64,000 nucleotides of DNA from Amycolatopsis sp. DSM 110486 (lineage in GTDB: Bacteria; Actinomycetota; Actinomycetes; Mycobacteriales; Pseudonocardiaceae), in assembly GCF_019468465.1 (NCBI RefSeq), contig NZ_CP080519.1, positions 3,859,001 through 3,923,000 of the forward strand, read 5' to 3'. The number at the start of each line of letters is the position of its first letter. Positions within the stretch are counted from its first letter, which is position 1. The translations under genes and the position numbers were made by a program. The notes under the pieces are model-generated. The model made no database searches. It was not told the DNA's origin and saw nothing but the letters and a program-made list of their open reading frames with translations. Positions 16,447 through 24,871 of this stretch are shown here, piece by piece.

Positions 16447-18234
16447 GTGCAGCTGAACCCGTGGGCGTTGACCGGCATCGTGCTGGTCGCCCTCGCGACT
16501 TACTACCTCGGGTACCGCTCGTCGCGTTCGGCCACCAGCACACACGACTTCCTCGTCGCCAGGCGAACGGTCCGCTCGCGCCGCAACGCCGCGGCCATCT
16601 CGGGTGAGTACCTGTCGGCGGCGTCGTTCCTGGGCGTCGCGGGCATCGTGCTCAAGGAAGGCGCCGACGCCACCTGGTACCCGATCGGCTTCACCGCCGG
16701 CTACCTCGCGCTGATGCTGTTCGTCGCCGCGCCGCTGCGCCGCTCGGGCGCGTACACGCTGCCGGACTTCGTGGAAATGCGCCTCGGTTCGCTGGGGCTG
16801 CGCCGCTTCGCGACGGCGTTCGTGGTGTTCATCGGGATCCTTTACATGGTCCCGCAGCTGCAGGGCGCGGGGCTCACGCTCGCGTCGATCCTGCCCGTGC
16901 CCGCGTGGGTGGGCGCGGTCGTGGTCACGGTGCTGGTCGGGATCAACGTGATCGCCGGCGGCATGCGCGCGATCACGGTGGTCCAGGCCTTCCAGTACTG
17001 GCTCAAGCTGTTCGCGATCTCCGTGCCGACTTTCTTGCTGTGCATGGTGTTCTTCTCCGGCGGCGGCCCCGGCGGCGTGCGCGCGCTCGGCTCGCCCGCC
17101 CCGCCCGTGTTCCCGCAGGACACCACGGTTTCGGTGCAGACCGACGTGACGGTGAACGTCACCACCGAGACCTACTTCTACGCCGACGGCCGCATCGACG
17201 ACGGCCCCGCGCGCGGCGTGGCGCGCTGGTCACCGCTGATCCCGCACACGGTCGAGAAGGGCACCACGCTCAAGTTCGCCGCGGGCACGCCAGTGCCGGT
17301 GATCAGCGACGCGCCCGCGACCAACGACGCGTGGCTGCACCCCGCGTCCGGGAAGATCACCGACCTGCTGCAGACGTACTCGCTGATCTTCGCGCTGTTC
17401 CTCGGCACCATGGGCCTGCCCCACGTGCTGGTGCGCTTCTACACCAACCCCGACGGCAAGGCCGCGCGCCGCACGACCGTCCACGTGCTGTTGCTTCTCG
17501 GGTTGTTCTACCTGTTCCCGACGATGCTGGGCGCGCTGTCGCGAATGTACGTGCCGCAGCTGCTCGTCACCGGCAACACCGACGCGGCCGTGCTGATGTT
17601 GCCGACGGCGATGGTGCCGGGGATCGCGGGCCAGGTCCTCGCGGCGATCGTGGCGGCGGGCGCGTTCGCGGCGTTCCTGTCGAGCTCGTCGGGGCTGCTG
17701 GTGAGCGTGGCCGGGGTGGTGTCCACGGACCTGCTTCCGGGGCGCGTCAAGGATTTTAAGGTGGGTACGGCCATCGTCGCGTTGTGTCCGCTCGGCCTGG
17801 CGTTCCTGCTGCGCACGGAGGACATCTCGCTGTCGATCGGGCTGACGTTCGCTTTGGCGGCCTCGACGTTCAGCCCGCTGCTGCTGCTCGGCATCTGGTG
17901 GCGCAAGCTCAGCTGGCCGGGCGCGCTGGCGGGAATGCTCGTCGGCGGCGGGCTGGTGCTGGCGGCGCTGGGCGTCGACATCGCGGCGGGCTACGCGAGT
18001 TTCGAAGCGCCTTGGTTCACGACCCAGCCGGGCCTGATCTCGGTGCCGGCGGCGTTCCTCACGACGTACGTGGTCAGCCGCCTGACCCGCTACGGGCGCC
18101 CGGAGCTGGTCAACGACATCATGCTGCGGCTGCACGCCCCCGACCCGCTCGGCCTCATGAACGACCGGGCCGTCGCGCGGTTCGGCCAGGCGGAGGACAA
18201 GGCCCGCGCGGGGCGAGGCCGGCACCGTAAGTAG
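16447..18234 (+). CDS. cation/acetate symporter, SSS family (ActP/MctC-like)
   Basis: 595 residues, strongly hydrophobic with about 13 membrane helices. The N-terminal part carries the family hallmark YLSAASFLGVAGIVLKEGAD and a YPIGFTAGYLALMLF helix; later LGTMGLPHVLVRFYTNPDGK and AAFLSSSSGLLVSVAGVVS are typical of the acetate branch. The family couples import of acetate, propionate or pyruvate to a cation gradient. A soluble loop of about 100 residues around position 210-310 is larger than in the E. coli protein. It lies in the LytS/LytTR neighbourhood with small membrane proteins before and after. The start GTG has no Shine-Dalgarno; AGGATT sits 6 nt upstream. Confidence -1.
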   Translation: MQLNPWALTGIVLVALATYYLGYRSSRSATSTHDFLVARRTVRSRRNAAAISGEYLSAASFLGVAGIVLKEGADATWYPIGFTAGYLALMLFVAAPLRRSGAYTLPDFVEMRLGSLGLRRFATAFVVFIGILYMVPQLQGAGLTLASILPVPAWVGAVVVTVLVGINVIAGGMRAITVVQAFQYWLKLFAISVPTFLLCMVFFSGGGPGGVRALGSPAPPVFPQDTTVSVQTDVTVNVTTETYFYADGRIDDGPARGVARWSPLIPHTVEKGTTLKFAAGTPVPVISDAPATNDAWLHPASGKITDLLQTYSLIFALFLGTMGLPHVLVRFYTNPDGKAARRTTVHVLLLLGLFYLFPTMLGALSRMYVPQLLVTGNTDAAVLMLPTAMVPGIAGQVLAAIVAAGAFAAFLSSSSGLLVSVAGVVSTDLLPGRVKDFKVGTAIVALCPLGLAFLLRTEDISLSIGLTFALAASTFSPLLLLGIWWRKLSWPGALAGMLVGGGLVLAALGVDIAAGYASFEAPWFTTQPGLISVPAAFLTTYVVSRLTRYGRPELVNDIMLRLHAPDPLGLMNDRAVARFGQAEDKARAGRGRHRK

Positions 18235-18353
18235 GTCACTCGGCGTCACGGCCTATTCACCCGATTCGACGAGGTCGCATCAGCCTTTCCGGGGCGGAAG
18301 ATCTTCGTGTTGGTCGTGTCGGTGTTTTCAGGTCGTTGTCGGGAAGGGGCGCC

Positions 18354-18671
18354 GTGGAACGCACCGAAGCGGACGTCGACTGGGAGCACGTGCAGGCGAC
18401 ACCCGAGTTCCAGCAGCTGCGCCGTCGTCGGCGCGGGTTCGTGTTCCCGATGTCGGCGACGTTCCTGGCCTGGTACCTGCTCTACGTGCTCCTCGCCGAC
18501 TACGCGCACGCGTTCATGAGCGCGCACCTGTGGGGCAACATCACCGTGGGTCTGGTGCTGGGCCTGGCGCAGTTCTTGACGACGTTCGTCGTCACGGCGT
18601 TGTATGTGCGCTTCGCGAACCGCAAGCTGGATCCCCTGGCCGCAGAGCTGCGCGCCGAGTACGGGGGCTAG
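18354..18671 (+). CDS. DUF485 membrane protein
   Basis: 105 residues from the GTG at 18354, chosen because GAAGGGG lies 4 nt upstream (the frame opens at a TTG at 18336 without such support). It has two membrane helices (FVFPMSATFLAWYLLYVLLA and a second VGLVLGLAQFLTTFVVTALY) and the DUF485 end YVRFANRKLDPLAAELRAEY. DUF485 proteins accompany ActP-type symporters and are thought to be accessory subunits. In E. coli the DUF485 gene precedes actP; here it follows 119 nt downstream, while an unrelated two-helix protein takes the upstream place. Confidence -1.
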   Translation: MERTEADVDWEHVQATPEFQQLRRRRRGFVFPMSATFLAWYLLYVLLADYAHAFMSAHLWGNITVGLVLGLAQFLTTFVVTALYVRFANRKLDPLAAELRAEYGG

Positions 18672-18721
18672 CGTCTGGTTCCTCACACGCGTACAACGCC
18701 TGGACATGGGAGCATGGAACT

Positions 18722-19072
18722 GTGGTGAGCCCCGCTGAACTGCCGACCGCCGAGGTCCGTGACCTGCCGAAGGACGGCGTGCCCCTGCTGGACGTCCGCG
18801 AGGACGACGAGTGGGCCGCCGGCCACGCGCCCGGCGCCGTGCACATCCCCCTCGGCGAGCTGCCCGCGCGGGTCGATGAGCTCGCCGAGCTCCCCGAAGA
18901 CCAGCCCGTCTACGTCATCTGCCGCAGCGGCGGCCGCTCCGCCCGCGCCACAGCCTGGCTCAACGCCAGCGGCTGGGACGCGGTCAACGTCGCCGGCGGC
19001 ATGGGCGCCTGGGCCCGCGAGGGCCGCCCCATGGTGAGCGAAAACGCGGGCACCGAACCCGAGGTCATCTGA
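18722..19072 (+). CDS. rhodanese-like domain protein
   Basis: 116 residues, a single rhodanese domain. It has LLDVREDDEWAAGHAPGAVH near the N-terminus and the active-site loop VYVICRSGGRSARA, with Cys as the sulfur-accepting residue. The C-terminal part GWDAVNVAGGMGAWAREGRP is typical. Single-domain rhodaneses transfer sulfane sulfur, for example to cyanide or thioredoxin, and many act as sulfur carriers in the cytoplasm. The start is GTG 18722 or the adjacent GTG 18725, with GGGAG about 11 nt upstream. It is followed after 3 nt by the DUF4328 gene, so they form one transcript. Confidence -1.
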   Translation: MVSPAELPTAEVRDLPKDGVPLLDVREDDEWAAGHAPGAVHIPLGELPARVDELAELPEDQPVYVICRSGGRSARATAWLNASGWDAVNVAGGMGAWAREGRPMVSENAGTEPEVI

Positions 19073-19075
19073 CGG

Positions 19076-20455
19076 ATGCACCCAGCCCAGCCCCCCGTCC
19101 CCCCGGGATCCGCGCACCCCGCGGGTCCTCAGGGCGGCGCGGGCTGGCCCCAGTACCCGCCTTGGCAGGGTGAGTCTTCTCCCGACGGCTGGGTGCCGGG
19201 CTTTGGTGCGCCGCCGGCTGGTGGTCCTGATTCACCCGCGGGCGCCTCGGATCCGCACGCCGGCTCGCACAACGGGGTGCCTCACTCCGCGCCAGGTGGC
19301 GCTGGTCCTGCTTCTTCTCACGCGGCCGGCCCGGCTCCTGCCGGCGGGTACTCGCAGGTGGGCAGCTACCCGGCGGAGGCTGGTCCACACCCCGGCGCCT
19401 ACCCAGCCGGGGCCGGTCAGCAGCCGGGATTCGCCGCGCCTGCGCAGCAAGGCGGTGCCCAGGTGCAGTACCCGCCGTTCGCTGCCGCCGCCCGACCGTT
19501 CACCGCCGCCCCGCAGGGCCAGGTGCAGCGAACCGCGCCGGAGTGCCCCTCCACTCCGCGGCAACGTCCACGCCTGAAGTGGGTCGCCTCGCCCCCACCC
19601 GGTTCGGTGATCCGGCGGCGCGCCGTGGCGACCACGCCGTACACCGGCCCCCCGTCCTACCCGGTCCCGCCGCGCTGGGGCTTCCCGAACCTCGTCTGGC
19701 GCCGCCCGACGACCGTGCCCGGCACGGCTTCCAGCGCAGTGCGCGCGATCGACCGCATCCCGGTCCTGGCGCAGAGCCTCAACACCATCCTGTGGACGTT
19801 CGTGTTCCTCGCCCTCGCCGCGGCGGGGTCGGAGATCTGGCGCTACGTCCTGCTGGTGCAGAGCCGCGACTCCGCGCTGAGCACGTCGGTGGTCGGGTTC
19901 TCCGACGCGTTCGTGGTCACCGCCGGCCTGCTCACCACGATCCTTTCGCTGCTCCCGGCGGGCCTGGCCGTGTGGTGGCTGCTCGTCGCCCGCCACGCCG
20001 CCGCCGACGAGGCCGGCGTCGAGCCCGCGCGTCCCGTGTGGCAGGTGCTCGTCGGCGTGCTCGTGCCGGTGGCGAACCTGCCCATGGCGCTGTCCGTGGT
20101 GGGCGAACTGGAACACGCCGTCCTCCGCCGCCCCCGCGACGAACGCCCCAAGCCCTCCCGCCTCGTCCTCATCTGGTGGGGCACCTGGGTGGCCAACTGG
20201 GTGCTCCTCGCGGTCACGATCATCTGGCGCCTGCGCCCGGGCGTCCAGGCGATGGCGGACAGCGTCGTCCTCGTCGCCCTCACCGACCTCACGGCCGCCG
20301 CCCTCGCGATCGCCACGGCCCTCGTCATCCGCCGCTTCTCCGACCTCCTGATGCCCATCGCCCCCGGCCGCCTGCGCAAGCTGCGCGTCCTCAAGGTCGA
20401 CGGCGCTCCCGAGCCGGAGCTGCGCAACGCTCGTCCGGTCGGGGCTGCCCGCTGA
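19076..20455 (+). CDS. DUF4328 membrane protein with Pro-rich N-terminus
   Basis: 459 residues. About 220 residues at the N-terminus are Pro/Gly/Ala-rich and low in complexity. Then comes the DUF4328 domain with about six membrane helices (WTFVFLALAAAGSEIWRYV; VVTAGLLTTILSLLPAGLAV; LVGVLVPVANLPMALSVVGE; WWGTWVANWVLLAVTIIWRL; LTDLTAAALAIATALVIRR). The motif VPVANLPMALSVV fits the family's core. Function unknown; such proteins occur with signalling genes in actinomycetes. The ATG lies 3 nt after the rhodanese stop, so translation is probably coupled. Confidence -1.
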   Translation: MHPAQPPVPPGSAHPAGPQGGAGWPQYPPWQGESSPDGWVPGFGAPPAGGPDSPAGASDPHAGSHNGVPHSAPGGAGPASSHAAGPAPAGGYSQVGSYPAEAGPHPGAYPAGAGQQPGFAAPAQQGGAQVQYPPFAAAARPFTAAPQGQVQRTAPECPSTPRQRPRLKWVASPPPGSVIRRRAVATTPYTGPPSYPVPPRWGFPNLVWRRPTTVPGTASSAVRAIDRIPVLAQSLNTILWTFVFLALAAAGSEIWRYVLLVQSRDSALSTSVVGFSDAFVVTAGLLTTILSLLPAGLAVWWLLVARHAAADEAGVEPARPVWQVLVGVLVPVANLPMALSVVGELEHAVLRRPRDERPKPSRLVLIWWGTWVANWVLLAVTIIWRLRPGVQAMADSVVLVALTDLTAAALAIATALVIRRFSDLLMPIAPGRLRKLRVLKVDGAPEPELRNARPVGAAR

Positions 20456-20531
20456 GCCTCGCTGGGCCTCAGCCCCCGCGCGGGTTTGCTGCTGCGCTTG
20501 TTGTCCGACCGCCGACGTTGCCCCGTGAGCT

Positions 20532-21125
20532 TCAGCCGAGCGCTGGTTCGAGCTGCCCGAACGCCTTCGTCGCCGCCTCACGCACCTTGGTGACCAGATC
20601 CTCGTCGCCGGCGTAGGTGAGGTCCCAGACCTCGTCGAAGAGCAGCCGCAGCACCGAAGTCAGGTGGGCCGCCGCCGTGCGCGCGAGGATGTCGCTGCCG
20701 GGGGCCTCGCGTTCCAGCAGGGCGGCGACGAGCTGCTGCTCCCGGTCGAGATGCATCTGCGTGAGCGCGGCCATGAGCGTCACGCTGGCCCGCACCATCC
20801 CGACGAACTCGATCCCCGCGAACCCCAGCAGCGCGCTCCGCTCCTCGAGTGCCGCGAAGTACCCGTCGCGTACCGCCGCGAACGGCCGGCTCGACAGAGC
20901 CTGCTGCACCAGCTTCGCCGGCCAGTCGACGAAGTCGTTGCGGATGTCGAAGACCAGGTCCTCCTTGCGCCCGAAGTGGTTGGTCACGGTCATCTTCGCG
21001 ACGCGCGCCGCCTCCGCGACCTCGGCGATCGTCACCCCCTCGAACCCTCGCGCGATGAACAGCCGCGTCGCCGCGTGCGAGATGTTCTGCCTGGTCTCAA
21101 GCTTCTTCTGTTCCCTGAGGCTCAC
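20532..21125 (-). CDS. TetR family transcriptional regulator
   Basis: 197 residues. The N-terminal helix-turn-helix domain spans residues 8-58 (LETRQNISHAATRLFIARGF, VTIAEVAEAARVAKMTVTNH, FGRKEDLVFDIRND). The remainder is the helical ligand-binding domain. It is divergent from the PIG-L amidase gene, with 99 nt between starts containing two copies of a TTAGGTC-type palindrome, so it almost certainly represses itself and the amidase. The ligand is unknown; a thiol conjugate or electrophile would fit the target. The GTG start has TATGCT 6 nt upstream (minus strand), consistent with leaderless mRNA, with operator 1 abutting that hexamer. Confidence -1.
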   Translation of the reverse strand: MSLREQKKLETRQNISHAATRLFIARGFEGVTIAEVAEAARVAKMTVTNHFGRKEDLVFDIRNDFVDWPAKLVQQALSSRPFAAVRDGYFAALEERSALLGFAGIEFVGMVRASVTLMAALTQMHLDREQQLVAALLEREAPGSDILARTAAAHLTSVLRLLFDEVWDLTYAGDEDLVTKVREAATKAFGQLEPALG

Positions 21126-21137
21126 CCGGCCAGCATA

Positions 21138-21152
21138 CTAGGCCCGACCTAA
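21138..21152. promoter_or_regulatory. TetR operator 1 (CTAGGCCCGACCTAA)
   Basis: A 15-bp site matching operator 2 at 13 of 15 positions. It directly abuts the -10 hexamer of the regulator gene (21132-21137, minus strand), a position for autorepression. Confidence -1.
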
Positions 21153-21189
21153 ATGTGTGCTTGACCCAGTGAATCGACGAGGCCTAATC

Positions 21190-21204
21190 TTAGGTCCGAC
21201 CTAA
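21190..21204. promoter_or_regulatory. TetR operator 2 (TTAGGTCCGACCTAA)
   Basis: A perfect palindrome with 7-bp arms and one central base, 20 nt before the amidase start. An extra CCTAA half-site lies just upstream (21183-21187). Confidence -1.
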
Positions 21205-21224
21205 TAAACCTCGAAGGGACACCG

Positions 21225-22022
21225 ATGACCCTGCGCCTGCTCGCCGTCCACGCCCATCCCGACGACGAATCCAGCAAGGGCGCCGCCACCCTCGCCCGCT
21301 ACGCCGCGGAAGGCGTCGACGTCCTCGTGGCCACCTGCACCGGCGGCGAACGCGGCGATGTGCTCAACCCAGCGCTGAACACCCCGGCCATCCACAGGGA
21401 CCTCCCCGCCATCCGCAGACGCGAGATGGCCGCCGCCGCGGAGATTCTCGGTGTGCGCCAACGGTTCCTGGGTCACGTCGACTCCGGCCTCGACCAGCCG
21501 TTACCCGAAGGGTGCTTCGCGAAAATGTCCATTGAGGACGCAGCCAAGCCCCTCGCGGACCTGCTCCGCGAATTCCGTCCACAGGTCGTGATCACCTACG
21601 ACGAGACCGGCGGTTATCCACACCCCGACCACATCCGGACCCACGAAGTCACCCGCGCCGCCTTCGCCGCGACCGAGGACGGCGCCCCGCGCAAGCTCTA
21701 CTACCAGGCCACCCTCAGCCGCGCGTGGTTCCAGGCCATGCACGACGCCACACTCGCCGCCGGCCTCGAGTCACAGATGGGCCCGGTCCTCGACGAGCTC
21801 CCGCCCGACCGCCTCCGCGCCACCACGAGGATCCGCTGCGAGCAGTACTTCGACACCCGCGACCGCGCACTCAAAGCCCACGCCAGCCAGACCGACCCGG
21901 CCCACCCGTTCTTCCACCACTCCCGCGACGTCGAACGCGCCGCCTGGCCCTGGGAGGAGTACCACCTCGTCGGCGCCACCCCGGACACCCACGAAGACGA
22001 CCTCTTCGCCGGCCTCCGCTGA
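21225..22022 (+). CDS. PIG-L deacetylase family, mycothiol S-conjugate amidase (Mca)-like
   Basis: 265 residues. It has the zinc-binding motif HAHPDDESSKGAATLARYAA (His, Asp-Asp), then CTGGERGDVLNP, AAEILGVRQRFLGHVDSGL, and the third ligand region YDETGGYPHPDHIRTH. These match the Mca/MshB branch of the LmbE-like family. Mca hydrolyses mycothiol conjugates of electrophiles or antibiotics in the cytoplasm, yielding a mercapturic acid for export; MshB makes mycothiol. The SSKGAAT and GCFAKMSIEDAAKPL features favour Mca. Divergent TetR control suggests an inducible detoxification paralog, not the housekeeping copy. GAAGGGA precedes the ATG. The exact substrate is unknown. Confidence -1.
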   Translation: MTLRLLAVHAHPDDESSKGAATLARYAAEGVDVLVATCTGGERGDVLNPALNTPAIHRDLPAIRRREMAAAAEILGVRQRFLGHVDSGLDQPLPEGCFAKMSIEDAAKPLADLLREFRPQVVITYDETGGYPHPDHIRTHEVTRAAFAATEDGAPRKLYYQATLSRAWFQAMHDATLAAGLESQMGPVLDELPPDRLRATTRIRCEQYFDTRDRALKAHASQTDPAHPFFHHSRDVERAAWPWEEYHLVGATPDTHEDDLFAGLR

Positions 22023-22065
22023 CCCGATCGGCCAGCAAGAACCCAGCCTGATCAGCAAGAACCGG

Positions 22066-23220
22066 TCAAACCGTCACCGGCAACGTCCTCAGCCCCCGGA
22101 TCACGAACTCCGGCCGCCTCTCCGGCTCGGCCGCCAGCCGCAACCCCGGCAGTCGCGCGGAAAGCGCCGACAACGCCGCCGCGATCTCCACCCGAGCCAA
22201 CGGGGCCCCCACGCAGTAGTGGATCCCCATCCCGAAACCGAGATGCGCGTTCGGCGAGCGTCCGATGTCCAGCACATCCGGCGCGTCGAACACGCGAGGA
22301 TCCCGCGCCGCCGCCCCCAGCAGCGCGCCGATCTTCGCGCCGCGCGCCACCCGATACCCGGCGATCTCCACATCCTCAGTCGCCGTGCGCTCGAACAGCT
22401 GCAGCGGCGCGTCGAACCGGATCAGTTCTTCCACAGCCGAGTCGAGCAAACTTGGGTCCGACCCAAGTCGCTCCCACTCTGACCGATAGGTCAGCAGCGC
22501 CAGCACGCCGTTGCCGATCACGTTCACCGTCGCCTCGTGCCCTGCCATCAGCAGCAGCACAGCGGTGGCCACGACCTCGTCCGGCGTGAGCTCGCTGGCC
22601 ACCAGGTCGGCCACGATCCCGCCCGGCGTCCCGTTCACCACCGAGCGCAGGTACGAGACGAAGTCGGCCGCGGCCTGCTCGGCGGCCTCGCGGCCCGCTT
22701 CGGGCAGGCCGAACTCGTACATCTTCACGATGGCGTTGCTCCACGCCACCAGCCGCGGCCCGTCCTCCACCGGGATGCCGAGCAGCTCCGCGATCACGGC
22801 CACCGGCAACGGCTGCGCGAGGTGTTCCAGCAGGTCAGCGCTGCCGTCGGCCTCGATCTTGCCCGCCAGTGTGTCCACCATGGACGAAGCGAGCGCCGCA
22901 ACCATCGGCTGCAGCCGTTGCACGTGGCCGCGCCCGAACTCGCCCGCGATCACGCGCCGCAGCCGCGTGTGGGCCGGCGGTTCGTTCTCCAGCAAGGAGT
23001 TGCGGTGCAGCAGGTTGAACGATGCGAACCGCTCGAGCGGCTGCGCGTCCGTCCAGATCCGGCCCAGCCCGCGGTGGCGCAGCACGGCGGCCGACGCGGC
23101 GTGCGAGACCGTGATCGCCAGGTCGAGCCCATCGTGGTGGTGCACCTCGCCCTCGGCGCGCAACGCGGCGAACGCGGGGTACGGGTCGGCGAGGAAGGCG
23201 GGATCGGAAGCGTCGAACAC
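22066..23220 (-). CDS. cytochrome P450, bacterial class I
   Basis: 384 residues. It has the I-helix LLLMAGHEATVNVIGNG (the acid-alcohol position is E-A-T), the K-helix EELIR in DSAVEELIRFDAPLQLF, and the heme loop LGFGMGIHYCVGAPLARVE with the thiolate Cys. Helix C region HTRLRRVIAGEFG is normal. Length is typical for soluble actinobacterial P450s that use a ferredoxin. No ferredoxin or reductase gene is adjacent, so redox partners must be elsewhere. It is convergent with the amidase gene, 43 nt apart. The GTG start has TAGAGT 6 nt upstream on its strand, so it is probably leaderless. The substrate cannot be inferred. Confidence -1.
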   Translation of the reverse strand: MFDASDPAFLADPYPAFAALRAEGEVHHHDGLDLAITVSHAASAAVLRHRGLGRIWTDAQPLERFASFNLLHRNSLLENEPPAHTRLRRVIAGEFGRGHVQRLQPMVAALASSMVDTLAGKIEADGSADLLEHLAQPLPVAVIAELLGIPVEDGPRLVAWSNAIVKMYEFGLPEAGREAAEQAAADFVSYLRSVVNGTPGGIVADLVASELTPDEVVATAVLLLMAGHEATVNVIGNGVLALLTYRSEWERLGSDPSLLDSAVEELIRFDAPLQLFERTATEDVEIAGYRVARGAKIGALLGAAARDPRVFDAPDVLDIGRSPNAHLGFGMGIHYCVGAPLARVEIAAALSALSARLPGLRLAAEPERRPEFVIRGLRTLPVTV

Positions 23221-23398
23221 GAGCCGACTCTACTGTGCCGATCGTTACCAATCCGACCACAGTCACGGCCGAATGGCTTCGTAGCAACGGATACGTGCCG
23301 CGCGGGGGCCGGCCTACTTTTGGCCGGATTAGTAACCCGGACGCTTCGGGTGGCTCCCGCTTCGATAGCGTCTGGCGTCGAGCTTTGAGGAGGCTGAA

Positions 23399-24274
23399 GT
23401 GGGTAAAGGCGCGCGGAAGAAGGGTCCCAAGCCGGACCGCAAACCGAAGGTGCGCGACGTTTTCGTCGGCCAGCCCTTCGACGGCCTGGCCGCGGAGCCG
23501 GAGCTGATCGCGTTGCGCGAGTTCGTGCCGTCGGCCACGGCGAAGCTCACGCTCGCCGAAGGCGGCGACGTCACGCTCGGCACCGTGCTGCCCATGGCGG
23601 CCGCGGCGTTCGTCCGCTCCGACGGGCAGCGCTACCTCGGCCTGCAGGTGCAGACGCGGTCGTCGGACATCAGCCGCGACCTCGGCCGGTCACTGCGCTG
23701 GGTGCTCGACGCGAAGCCGGGCGACGTGCTGTCCGTGCCGGACACGACCACGCCGACCGACCCGGACGAGCACAACCGCCTGCAGGACCTGCTCGCGCCG
23801 GCCGCCGAGCTGGAGCTCACGCTCCACAGCGACTTCGGCTGGTGGCTGCCCGAGGACGCGGACGCGAGCGGAGACGTCGCGGTGTCCCTCGAGCGCGCCA
23901 ACGCCGCCATCATGCCCACCGAGCGCCTCGGCGCCGGTGCGTACTGGGTGCTCGCCGGCGAGAAGGCGCACCTGCGCTGGGTCCGTCCCGAGTCGGAGAA
24001 CCTGCTGTTGCAAGCGCTTGCGCGCCTGTCCGCGGCCGGTACCTTGGGCCTCGGCGAGGGCACGCGGTACGCGGGTTCGTTCCGCGCCCACGGCTTGCTC
24101 GTCCCGGTGTGGGACCTCGACCCCGAGGCGCACGCGCGCGAATGGGCCGAAGCCAAGGACCAGCTCGGCGCCCGTCTCGAGGAGTCGCTGAAGTCGCTCG
24201 ACGCCGAGCCGCTCAACGCCACCGAGCGCCGCGCTCGCGACGGCCTCATCGGCCGCCAGCTCACCATCCGCTAG
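23399..24274 (+). CDS. DUF5926 family protein
   Basis: 291 residues. It opens with a basic tail (MGKGARKKGPKPDRKPKVRD) followed by VFVGQPFDGLAAEPELIALR, a pattern I know from the conserved actinobacterial family DUF5926. The rest has strands around YLGLQVQTRSSDISRDLGRS and a C-terminal segment EPLNATERRARDGLIGRQLT. No membrane segment or signal is present. Function is unknown; the Lys/Arg-rich start could bind nucleic acid. The GTG start has GAGGAGG 5-6 nt upstream. It is followed by a perfect 18-bp hairpin just after the stop. Confidence -1.
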   Translation: MGKGARKKGPKPDRKPKVRDVFVGQPFDGLAAEPELIALREFVPSATAKLTLAEGGDVTLGTVLPMAAAAFVRSDGQRYLGLQVQTRSSDISRDLGRSLRWVLDAKPGDVLSVPDTTTPTDPDEHNRLQDLLAPAAELELTLHSDFGWWLPEDADASGDVAVSLERANAAIMPTERLGAGAYWVLAGEKAHLRWVRPESENLLLQALARLSAAGTLGLGEGTRYAGSFRAHGLLVPVWDLDPEAHAREWAEAKDQLGARLEESLKSLDAEPLNATERRARDGLIGRQLTIR

Positions 24275-24278
24275 TGGA

Positions 24279-24318
24279 CAACGCTGTGGAAGTTCGACAC
24301 CGAACTTCCACAGCGTTG
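24279..24318 (+). terminator. perfect hairpin after the DUF5926 gene
   Basis: An 18-bp perfect stem (24279-24296 with 24301-24318) has an ACAC tetraloop, starting 5 nt after the stop. There is no U tract, so it may act as a terminator only with help or as a 3'-end stabiliser. Confidence -1.
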
Positions 24319-24396
24319 ACCGCAGCGGTGAAGTCACACCCCGCTCACCGGGTAAACCCGTACCTCGACGTGCCCCGCGGTGGCACGATCTTCGGG

Positions 24397-24750
24397 GTGA
24401 TCCTGCACATCTGCTCCCGCGACGAGTGGGCCGCCGTGCCCGAGGCCGGCGACTACGCCGCGCCTTCGCTCGCCGACATCGGGTTCATCCACTGCTCCGA
24501 CCCCGGCACCGTCAGCCTGCCCGCGAACGCGCTCTATCGCGGCCGCACCGACCTCCTGCTGCTCGAGATCGACCCCACGCGGGTCGACGCGCGTGTGGTC
24601 TGGGAGGCCGGCGCCCCGCCGCACCCCGACGGAATCCTCTTCCCGCACATCTACGGGCCGATCCCGCGAAACGCTGTGGTCGCGGTACACGATTTCCCAT
24701 CAGGCGCGGACGGTTTGTTGAAGCTGCCCGAGTCGCTCTCCGTGCGCTGA
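24397..24750 (+). CDS. DUF952 domain protein
   Basis: 117 residues from the GTG at 24397. It opens VILHICSRDEWAAV, has GFIHCSDPGTVSLPANALY in the middle, then LLLLEIDPTRVDARVVWEAG and FPHIYGPIPRNAVVAVHDF. These are the DUF952 hallmarks (the small family related in fold to ADP-ribosyl-type or glutathione-like folds; biochemical role unknown). Soluble, with no signal peptide. No Shine-Dalgarno is evident. It is separated from the DUF5926 gene by the hairpin at 24279, so it has its own promoter. Confidence -1.
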   Translation: MILHICSRDEWAAVPEAGDYAAPSLADIGFIHCSDPGTVSLPANALYRGRTDLLLLEIDPTRVDARVVWEAGAPPHPDGILFPHIYGPIPRNAVVAVHDFPSGADGLLKLPESLSVR

Positions 24751-24871
24751 ATCGCGTGGACGTTCACGGAAAGTAGTCGCGAGAGCTGGACAACCTGCGG
24801 GGGCTGCCATGCGTGTGGGGGATGACGAGGACGCGGTGCGCGGCGATCTCATCCGGGGAGGGGGCGATTTG

